A stretch of DNA of 64,000 nt, from assembly GCA_037127255.1 (NCBI GenBank), contig JBANSL010000008.1, forward strand, positions 38,019,373 to 38,083,372, in the 5' to 3' direction. This DNA is from Persicaria tinctoria. Taxonomy: Eukaryota; Streptophyta; Magnoliopsida; Caryophyllales; Polygonaceae. This document shows, piece by piece, positions 55,791 through 64,000 of this stretch; the first letter of the stretch is position 1, and each line of letters begins with the position of its first letter. Position numbers and translations under genes: made by a program. The notes under the pieces are model-generated. The model was given only the letters and a program-made list of their open reading frames with translations. It was not told the DNA's origin and searched no databases.

Positions 55791-56430
55791 AAGCTTTGCT
55801 TTGTTCCTCATGATCTTACCATTCTCATCTAGCTTGTTCCGAAATACCCATCGTGTGTCAATGACTGATTGATGCTTTGACCTAGGCTTCAAGGTCCAGA
55901 CTTTGTTCCTTTCAAATTCGTTAAGCTCACTTTGCATAGCAATGATCCAATCTGGTTCTTGAAGGGCCTCATCTACCTTATTTGGTTCAATAAGAGAAAC
56001 AAACGCGTGAAAAGCACAAAGATCTTTAAGTTTAGAACGAGTTTGAACACTAGAAGTAGGGTCAGAAATGATATCCTTTAATGAGTGTGATGAGGAGTAT
56101 TTGAATTTCCTTTTGCTAGTCTCAGCTCCTTGATTCGTCACACCAGTAGGATAGACTTGTAGTACATCTGACTCCGTTGCCCTGTTAGGTTCAGTTACAG
56201 CAGTTTCTGACGTCTCAACACTGTTGGATTGGACACCAAGGGCTTTGGACGAATCTTCAACACATTGGGCCAATTCTTCAGTGTTAAGAATCGGTTCCTG
56301 CATGTTCCTCTTCTCTGTGTTCTTGGTGGCAGCATCATCACCTTCCTCGTTCTGTGCATGGATGTTAAGATCTATATCTGCAACACTTTCACTCAAAGAG
56401 CCGTCATTGCATTCATCAAATATAACTTGA
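55740..56430 (-). pseudogene. RT N-terminal remnant and linker of element G
   Basis: A linker rich in acidic and Ser/Thr residues is followed by DEALQEPDWIIAMQSELNEF and DTRWVFRNKLDENGKIMRNK, the start of copia RT. The frame ends at VAQGYSQEEA, where the deletion begins. The YxDD region is absent. Confidence 0.8.
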
Positions 56431-57138
56431 TAAATCATCAACCACAACAAGCATGTACTTTTTACAATTGAGTAATTTGACTCGCATAGGACCACATAAA
56501 TCCATATGTAAAAGTTCAAGGGGTCTAGAAGTACTTACAACCTTTTTGGGTTTGAAAGAGCTACGTGTTTGTTTACCTCGTGTGCATGCTTTGCACATCT
56601 CAATACCTTTGAAGTCCATCTCCGGTAGTCCTCTTACAAGCCCTTTGGTCACAAGCTTCTGAAGTGTATGTGGGTTTACATGACCGAGTCTCCTGTGCCA
56701 GAGCTTTGGATCGTCCGTCAAAGACTTTAGACATGATAAGCTTCCTTGTGCCACTTGCTCAGCATTCACGACATAGATGTTGTTATAACGATAGGAAATT
56801 AGAACTATTTCACCTGTATCTTCTCTGCGCACTAAATATCTTTTCTTGTTAAATCCAACATCATTACCATAATCACATAGCTGAGAAATACTAAGCAAAT
56901 TATACTTCAAACAATTAACAAGATAAACATTTTTAATACAGTGGTTAGGATCACTCCCAACACTACCAATACCAACGATGTCGCACTTTCCTTTGTCACC
57001 AAGAGTGATTGTTCCTGTGGATTGCTCCTTTAGATCATGAAAGAGAGAACTCTTCCCACTCATATGCCTCGAGCATCCACTATATATAATCCATTTTTGC
57101 TCCTTCACCTTGGTGATCTCCTGCAAAACAAACATCAA
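56416..57138 (-). pseudogene. protease and integrase N-terminus of element G
   Basis: The protease site reads IIYSGCSRHMSG, Asp replaced by Tyr. The HHCC region follows (WHRRLGHVNPHT to CKACTRGKQT), then LLHMDLCGPM with the first catalytic Asp. The frame breaks at VVVDDLS, where the catalytic core has been deleted (junction about 56424-56435). Confidence 0.8.
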
Positions 57139-57374
57139 CCTTTGTGGCTAGACCAGTGAGCAAATTTAGATCCTTTATTGGGATAAACCATATTTGGTAA
57201 AATAGTGCCTTTGGGGAGCCAAACTTGCGTTATCCGTTCTTTTCTCAAGTGAATAGGAAATGTATTGCGAATAATATGAGGATCCTTTCTTCTATAGGGG
57301 CAGGTCTCTCTTGCATGTCCCTTTCTCGCACAGTGGTGACATATATGAGAGGTTATGCTTTCTTTTGCCTTCAC
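57135..57374 (-). pseudogene. second zinc-knuckle segment of element G
   Basis: CHHCARKGHARETCPYRRKD is an intact CCHC knuckle, typical of SIRE elements between gag and protease. It is in another frame than the gag ORF. Confidence 0.7.
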
Positions 57375-57449
57375 AAAAGTGGTAAAGTGTTGCTTCTTTA
57401 AAAACCTCGGGTTGTAACCAATACCACTTCTGTTTAGAGAATTTTGTTG

Positions 57450-58888
57450 CTAACCCAACATCCTATCAAGAGTGCCCTTGTACTTGGTAAAACTGATGAG
57501 GGTTGTCTGTTGGTCTTGAATCTTATTATTCAGGGAGATCTTCTCGTTCTCCAAGTCATGATTTTCACTTCTCAGAGACGAGAGATCTTGCTTGAGTTCA
57601 GATTTCTCTGAGTCAAGAGTCTTGACTTTAATGTCAAGACCTGAATAAGAAGTTTCAAGACTTTGGACCCTCCTAGACAGTTCCTCAATAGTTCTTTCCT
57701 GGTCCACGGTTTTCCTGATAAGAGTGTTAGTTTGAGCAATAAGTTTCTCTTCATTGGCAATCATATTAGAAAGGAATTCCGATAGTACCTCTTTTGGACT
57801 TGCCATAAGCTCTCTTACGGTTACCTCAAGTTGCTTATCATGGGATTCATCTCCTATGGCCATGAGACAAAGGTTGGCCTTTTCATCATCGGAATCTGAG
57901 TCACCTTTCTTGAATTGACTCTTCTTCTTTTGAGGGCAATCTTTCACTAGATGGTCTGTTTCACCACATTCAAAACAACACAAAGGTTTAGTCTTTTTGT
58001 CATATTTGTTGTATTGAGACTTACCTCGAAATTTAGAAGACTCTGATCCATCTTTGTTGTTGAATTGCTTCTTCATCTTGAGGATTCGAGAAAGACCCCT
58101 TGTAATAAGATCGAAGGGATCATCCTCATCATCGTCCTCATCATCCGAATCAGACACATCTTTGGGCTCATCCTTCTTAGACTTGAGCGCCAAGTTCTTA
58201 GTGCTTGTTGGAAGTTCTCCATCGTCTTCATTGAGAATCATCTCATGTGTGATCAGCTTCCCAAACAAGTCATCAAGGGGTAGAGTGGTGAGATTCTGGG
58301 CTTCTTCTATGGCTGTCACTTTCGGACCCCATTTGTCTTTTGTGAGGCACCTCAATATCTTCCTAACATTCTCAACGTTCGTAAAGCTCTTGCCGAGAGA
58401 GTCAAGGTTGTTGGTGATTTCCGTGAATCGTGTGAACATGGCCTTGATAGACTCATCAGGCTTCATTTTGAAAATCTCATACTTTCGAAGGAAGATACTG
58501 ATCTTGGTGTCCTTCACTTGGCTAGTTCCTTCATAGGTGACAACCAGCTTGTCCCAAATCTTTTTAGCTGACCTACAAGATGAAATACGATTAAACTCGT
58601 CAGTGCTAAGACCACAATATAGTAAGTTAATGGCCCTGTAATTTTTGGAGACGAGTTCAAGATCTGCTTGGATGTAACCAGCCTCGGTCTTCGCGACTTT
58701 GCTTCCACTAGGTCCGTCTTTCATAGGAATCTTCGGACCATTCTCTATAATGTTCCAAAGTTCCAGATCTTGATCTATAATGAACATTTTCATCAAGGAT
58801 CTCCAGTGGACAAAGTTGTTTCCCACGAAGAGTGGTGGTCTAATGGTAGACCTTCCTTGTGCAAATCCTCTCTTGCTTCACTAGACAT
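57450..58888 (-). pseudogene. gag of element G
   Basis: The family start ATG (58888, MSSEA) is followed within about 10 codons by a one-base deletion relative to element I. The long open part (458 codons from 58826) starts NFVHWRSLMKMFIIDQDLE. It contains the copia gag core, a CCHC knuckle (CFECGETDHLVKDC) and a C-terminal coiled coil (KLIAQTNTLIRKTVDQERTI, LRSENHDLENEKISLNNKIQ). Unlike that of element I, the coiled-coil end is uninterrupted. Confidence 0.85.
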
Positions 58889-58930
58889 GATCGAAAACTC
58901 ACAAGATTGTTAGATCAAAAGCAGTGAGTA

Positions 58931-58945
58931 AAGCTCTTATACCAA
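58931..58945 (-). promoter_or_regulatory. Primer-binding site of element G
   Basis: TTGGTATAAGAGCTT on the minus strand, one base from TTGGTATCAGAGCTT, just after the LTR. Confidence 0.75.
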
Positions 58946-58946
58946 T

Positions 58947-59973
58947 TGAAGGTTCGATAATGTAAAAACAATGTAATAAGAAATACTCTAGAAGGGGGGT
59001 TGAATAGAGTATGCTCGTTTTTCGCAGAAAGTCTTAAGACTTTTTGAGCTTGTACCAAAACCTTTGAGATAAACCTCAATCACAAAGTTAAACAATTCGA
59101 ACCATGTGCGGAAATAAGGTAAAGAAATAAGTAAAGGACGCAACGAATTGTTAACGAGGTTCGGCACGAACTTGGCCTACGTCCCCGCCTAGGGTTCTTC
59201 CACAACCCTAGGATTCAACAGGCTTTATTGATTCACAAAGCTTAGAATCCTAATAGCTCACCGAGAAGCCTCTCTCCTATACAATTGCAATCTAGTCAAC
59301 TCACTTTCCCTTGGAGTCCTAGACCAATCTAGAAGAGCCCCACCTCTCTCAGCTATCTAGTACAATCCTCTTATTCTCGAGAATCAATAGCCTAGTGCCC
59401 ACTTCCTGAGTTATAAACTCTTGAGTATAACACTCTCTCGAAATATATCCTATAAGCTCACTGTGTATCTCTCAAATGCTTTGAAACAAAATATAAGACT
59501 CTTAAGAACAAGCAGAGAGAACACACTGAAGAGAAGTATGCTTGAACGCTGATTGTGCAATGATATTCTAGAAGTGCGTCCGTCCTCTCTCTCTTCTTCA
59601 TCATCTCCTTTATATAGTGAAGATCATCGGCGCCACTTGAGGAAGGAATCTTCTCCAACGGCTATTAGAGGATCATGGCTGCGCAATCTTCTATCTTTGG
59701 AAACTTCGGAAGTCATGATCTCGATTTGATCTTTCTCAGCTTTGAACGCTTAAGGAAGGAGATATAATTCAAATAGCTTCCTGAAAGGTTAGTGAATATA
59801 TAATAATAATATGGAAGCATATAATAACATAATATAATATTCGGACATAATAACATATAGAGCAGGTTTTGTATTTCATCAACATTGTTAAAGGTCCAAG
59901 ACCTTTTACACAAACTGTCTATCAAAGCCTTTGAAACAAATTCCGATTTTCATCAAAGGTAGTGGAGTTATCA
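58947..59973 (-). repeat. 5' LTR of element G (1027 bp)
   Basis: Minus strand TGATAACTCCACTACC to TATCGAACCTTCA. A TATATAAAGGAG box lies near 59608-59619. Confidence 0.9.
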
Positions 59974-59978
59974 ATTCC

Positions 59979-61206
59979 AAATCAGATTGTGGAGATAGGT
60001 CATCTAAGGTAATCGTGCATCCCCTTTCGGGTTTAGCGCGAATGTGCCTAAAACGGTTAGCAATTCTCCTTTCAGGCTCAAGCAACCGATTCAGGCAATT
60101 TAAGTTCGTAGAGTTCTAGGCAATAATCACACTAACATCGCCTTTCAGCTCCGAATAATATCAAAAATGCCCATAACGTCTATGACAACCTACAAATCCT
60201 CAAGAAGTTTAGTTTCACTTTCGATCAATAAACTTCGGGTTTAATCATGTAGTTCCGATGGATCCTAATCGCCTGTCGGTCTCGAATCACCATCTAAATT
60301 CCAATTTAAGGTTTTAGTCTTTCGATTTCAAACCCTAAATCGGATTTAATCGACTCGCATCAATCAGATTTAGTAAAACACGATTAAACCACAATCTAAT
60401 TCGGGAATCATTCGAGAGATACTAAGAACAAGCCTATTTCCACATCGTCGGGACAATCCCAACCCTAGAACAGGAAATCTAGCAACTCATGGATAAGTAC
60501 ATGCTTGATTCAATAAAATTCAGCAAAACAAACATAGAACAACGGAGATGGAACAGAAATTACCGGAATTTGATAGATCGAACAAGTTTTTCTTCCCCAA
60601 AAAATCTCTAGTCTCCAAAAGCCCTCAAAAACCCCCTCCAATGTCTGAATTCTGGACTCCAAAAACCGACTTTCCTTCCAACCTTTCGAATCCCCCCTTT
60701 TGTTTAGAAAAGAAAACGAATTTAATTTGGAACATAGGAAACACTCGGCCGAGTGGTTTTTATACTCGGTCGAGTGGACCCGAAAAAGCTATGACAGTGA
60801 AGCACTCGACCAGAGTGAGTCTTGAGTGGTTTCTCCACTCGGTCGAGTGGTTTCTAACTTGTTCATCTTGACTTCACTCTGGCACCACTCGGCCGAGTGG
60901 TTTCTGGAACTTAGCTTTGCTGAGCTTGCTTCGCTTTATTTGGCACGTTTCCTTGATCCCGTGCCTCCTAGCTCATCTTTGATGAATTTTTAGTGTAGCG
61001 AAGATCATCGAGCCACCTCTTTCTCTTTAAACTCTTGAATCGACGCCAAAACCGCTCTGCAACGCCTGAAATGATAACAACCGAGCGGTAGACACCGATT
61101 CCACCAAACTAAACCAAAAAGGGCCAAAAATACATATAATACTTACTCAAAGGCCCTAAACCAGATGCAAACATGCCCTAAAATCATCACTAAATAGATA
61201 CTATCA
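59979..61206 (-). repeat. 5' LTR of element H, outer piece
   Basis: It continues 53111-53378 after removal of element G and one ATTCC. Total LTR length is then about 1.5 kb, equal to the 3' LTR. The palindrome array is at about 60749-60902. Confidence 0.85.
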
Positions 61207-61211
61207 AAAAA

Positions 61212-61282
61212 CCGGCATACTCTATTCATCCCCCCTTCTAGAGTATCTTTATATTACTTTGTTTTACATTATCACACCTTCA
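61212..61282 (+). repeat. 5' LTR of element I, second piece
   Basis: CCGGCATACTCTATTC to CACACCTTCA, matching the inner end of the G LTR. The preceding AAAAA (61207-61211) is the target duplication of H. Confidence 0.85.
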
Positions 61283-61284
61283 TT

Positions 61285-61296
61285 TGGTATCAGAGC
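61285..61296 (+). promoter_or_regulatory. Primer-binding site of element I
   Basis: TGGTATCAGAGC, an exact initiator-Met tRNA complement. Confidence 0.85.
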
Positions 61297-61340
61297 TTTA
61301 CTCACTATTTTCGATCCAACAATATTGTGAGTTTTTTATC

Positions 61341-62694
61341 ATGTCTGGTGAAGCAAGCGGAGGATTTGCACAGGAAAGGTCTACCAGTAGACCACCACTC
61401 TTTATAGGAAACAACTTTGGCCACTGGAGATCATTGATGAAGATGTTCATTATAGATCAAGATCTGGAACTTTGGAACATTATAGAGAATGGGCCGAAGG
61501 TTACAAAGAAAGACGGACCAAATGGAACCAAAATTGCGAAGGAGTCTGAATACATCCATGCAGATCTTCAACTCATCTCCAAAAACTACAAGGCTATCAA
61601 CTTACTTTATTGTGGTCTTAACACTGATGAGTTTAACCGTATTTCATCTTGTAGATCAGCTAAAGAGATTTGGGACAAGCTGGTCGTCACCTATGAAGGA
61701 ACCAGCCAAGTAAAGGACACCAAGATCAGTATCTTCCTTCGAAAGTATGAGCTTTTCAAAATGAAGTCTTATGAGTCTATCAAGGCCATGTTCACACGAT
61801 TCACAGAAATTACCAACAACCTTGACTCTCTTGGCAAGAGCTTTACGAACGTTGAGAAAGTGAGGAAGATATTGAGGTGCCTCCCAAAAGAAAAGTGGGG
61901 TCGTAAAGTAACAGCCATAGAGGAAGCCCAAGACCTCACCACTCTACCCCTTGATTCCCTACTTGGGAAACTGATCACGCATGAGATGATCCTTAATGAA
62001 GATGATGGAGAACTTCCAGCAAGCACTAAAAACATGGCGCTCAAGTCTAAGAAGGATGAGCCCAAAGATGGATCTGATTCCGAAGATGAGGATGATGATG
62101 AGGATGATCATTTTGCTCTTATCACAAGAGGCCTTGCTCGAATCATCAAAATGAAGAAACAATTCAACAACAAGGATGGATCAGAGTCTTCTAAATTTCG
62201 AGGTAAGTCTCAATACAACAAATATGATAAGAAGACTAAACCTTTGTCTTGTTTTGAATGTGGTGAAACAGATCATCTTGTGAAAGACTGCCCTCAAAAG
62301 ACGAAGAGCCAGTCCAAGAAAGGTCAACGTCTGTCTTATGGCCTCAGAAGATGAATCCCGCGATGAGAATCTTGAGGTAACTGTAAGAGAACTCATGGAA
62401 AGTCCAAAAGAGTTATTATCAAAATTCCTTTGTAATATGATTGTCAATGAAGAGAAACTTATTGCCCAAAGTAACACTCTTATTAATAAAACTATGGACC
62501 AGGAAAGAACTATTGAGGATCTGTTTATGAGGGTCAAAAGTTTTGAAGCTTCTTATTCAGGTCTTGACATTAAAGTCAAGACTCTTGACTCGAAGAAATC
62601 TGAACTCAAGCAAGATCTCTCCTCTTTAAGAAGTGAACATCATGACTTAGAGAACGAGAAGATCTCCCTGAATAATAAGATTCAAGACCAATAG
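61341..62694 (+). pseudogene. gag of element I
   Basis: The ATG at 61341 (MSGEASGGFAQERST) opens a SIRE-type gag closely related to that of G, with a CCHC knuckle CFECGETDHLVKDC. After it, a net deletion of about 26 bp relative to G shifts the frame, ending the first ORF at 62354. The coiled-coil end continues in the next frame (62338-62694) to a TAG where Gln is expected. Confidence 0.8.
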
Positions 62695-62746
62695 ACAGCC
62701 CTCATAAGTTTTACCAAATCCAAAGGCACTCTTGATAGGATGTTAG

Positions 62747-63067
62747 GTGAGCAAAAAAAGTTCTCTAAACAAAAGTGGTATTGGTTACAATCAAAGATTT
62801 TTAAAGAAGCAGCACATTAGCACTTTTGTAAAGACAAAAGGAAGCAGAACCTCTCATATATGTCACCACTGTGCTAGAAAGGGACATGTAAAAGAGACAT
62901 GCCCCTATAGAAGAAAGGATCCACATATTATACGCAATACATTTCCTGTTCATTTGAGAAAAGAACGGATAACGCAAGTTTGGGTCCCCAAAGGCACTAT
63001 TTTACCAACTATGGTTTATCCCAATAATGGATCTAAATTTGCTTATTCGTCTAGCCACAAAGGTTGA
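62747..63067 (+). pseudogene. second zinc-knuckle segment of element I
   Basis: CHHCARKGHVKETCPYRRKD matches that of element G. It is in a frame different from both neighbours. Confidence 0.7.
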
Positions 63068-63093
63068 TGTTTGTCTGGTAGGAGATCACTAAG

Positions 63094-64000
63094 GTGAAAG
63101 AGCGAAAATTGATTATTGATAGTGGATGCTCGAGACATATGAGTGGAAAGAGTTCTCTTTTCAATGATCTAAAGAAGCAATCCACTGGAACAATCACTCT
63201 TGGTAACAAAGGAAAATGCGGCATCGTTGGTATTGGTAGTGTTGGGAGTGATTCCAACCATCGCATTAAAAATGTCTATCTTGTGAATGGTTTGAAATAT
63301 AATTTTCTTAGTGTATCTCAATTATGTGACAGTGGCAATGATGTCAGATTTAACAAGAAAAGATGTCTAGTATGCAGAGAAGATACATGTGAAGTTGTTC
63401 TGACTGCATATCGTTACAACAATATATATGATGTAAATGCTGAGCAAGTGGCACAAGGAAGCTTAACCTGTCTAAAGGCTTTGACGGACGATCCAAAGCT
63501 CTGGCACAGGAGACTCGGTCATGTGAGTCCACATACACTACAGAAGCTTCTGTCTAAAGGGCTTGTAAGAGGGCTACCTGAGATGGACTTCAAAGGTATT
63601 GATATGTACAATGCATGCACACGAGGTAAACAAACACGTAGCTCTTTCAAACCCAAAAATGTTGTAAGTTCTTCTAGACCCCATGAACTTTGACATATGG
63701 ATTTATGTGGTCCTATGCGAGTCAAATTTCTCAATGGTAAAAAGTGCATGCTTGCTGTTGTTGATGATTTTTCTAGATATACTTGGGTTGCATTTTTAAA
63801 AGAAAAATCAGAGGCCTTATTTGAGTTTTCAAAACTTTGTAAGGAGTTGCAAACTTTAAGAAGCAAGCCCATAGTGTCAATTCGAAGTGATCATGGTAGG
63901 GAGTTTGATCAACTTCAGTTTGATTTATTTTGTGCTAAATATGGCATCTCCCATAACGTTTCTGCTCCTAGGATACCTCAACAAAATGGGCTTGTGGAAC
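63094..64000 (+). pseudogene. protease and integrase of element I, cut by the window end
   Basis: Protease site LIIDSGCSRHMSG intact. The HHCC finger reads WHRRLGHVSPHT and then YNACTRGKQ, with the first Cys replaced by Tyr. A TGA at about 63691 precedes HMDLCGPM. The core continues with RSDHGREF and QQNGLVE, so all three acidic residues are present up to the last bases of the window. Confidence 0.8.

Larger units (their letters stand above)
53384..59973 (-). mobile_element. Element G: internally deleted SIRE-like copia element
   Basis: Two LTRs of 1027 bp (the left one enlarged by an L1 insertion), a target duplication ATTCC (53379-53383 and 59974-59978), a primer site, gag and fragments of pol. 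Most of integrase and most of RT-RNase H are deleted. By eye the LTRs differ at roughly 2% of positions, the youngest LTR pair in the window. Confidence 0.9.
43992..61206 (-). mobile_element. Element H: Athila-type Ty3 element, nearly complete
   Basis: On the minus strand: 5' LTR (61206-53111, split by G), primer site, gag, protease, RT, RNase H, integrase, a downstream ORF, hairpins, polypurine motifs and 3' LTR (45494-43992). Target duplication AAAAA on both sides (43987-43991, 61207-61211). RT and integrase motifs are of the Athila type (GIVLGHLVSNRGIEVD, PTSVKGVRSFLGHAGF). Confidence 0.9.
43024..64000 (+). mobile_element. Element I: SIRE-like Ty1/copia, split by element H, runs off the window
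   Basis: The 5' LTR is in two pieces (43024-43991 and 61212-61282). Primer site, gag, zinc knuckle, protease and integrase follow to the window end. Joining the LTR across H gives the same order as the G LTR (58947-59973). Gag and protease are close relatives of those of G. Confidence 0.85.

Overview
The window looks like a transposon-rich intergenic stretch of a eudicot plant genome. The sequence is AT-rich and carries plant-typical retrotransposon lineages: Ty3 chromoviruses of the Tekay and CRM/Galadriel types, Athila/Tat-like Ty3 elements, and Ty1/copia elements of the SIRE and Ale/Retrofit types. It also has an L1 fragment, hAT-like non-autonomous DNA transposons and a possible tRNA-derived SINE. 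I found no convincing intact host gene. Every long reading frame that I recognise belongs to a retrotransposon, and most are broken.

Layout. 1-4047: 3' part of Athila/Tat-like element A (partial ORF, 1.47 kb noncoding spacer, polypurine tract, 1.9 kb LTR). 4048-8280: gag-pol of CRM-like element B, decayed but nearly in one frame; A ends 9 nt before its gag start. 8281-14821: low-copy host-like DNA with gene-like 5' fragments, a hAT-like element carrying a duplicated gene fragment, and a SINE-like piece. 14822-40490: a Tekay-type element E (LTRs of about 2.5 kb). Element C (minus strand, 20768-25876) lies inside its integrase. Element D (minus, 27020-33211) lies at its 3' LTR, and copia element J (33308-38356) lies inside that LTR. 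D itself holds an unidentified 1.57 kb insertion (28467-30034) flanked by 18-bp direct repeats. 40491-43023: host-like DNA with a hAT-type MITE. 43024-64000: a four-level nest. SIRE-like element I (plus) is split in its 5' LTR by Athila element H (43992-61206, minus). H is split in its 5' LTR by SIRE-like element G (53384-59973, minus). G is split in its 3' LTR by a truncated L1 (53433-53987). Target-site duplications support the last three steps.

The most interesting signal is comparative. The four Athila/Tat-like elements (A, C, D, H) have very different coding content but share a 3' architecture: hairpins right after the main ORF (two in D and H, the second abutting a GTAAGT splice-donor-like site), a polypurine-like motif in mid-spacer and a second one at the 3' LTR, and conserved noncoding spacer blocks. 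Each family also carries its own CG-rich palindromic 8-14-mer in array form in the LTR. In A, C and D the same or nearly the same motif recurs in the internal coding region. Three of the LTRs also share an approximately 85-bp block that is inverted in D. These points come from reading by eye and need alignment to quantify.
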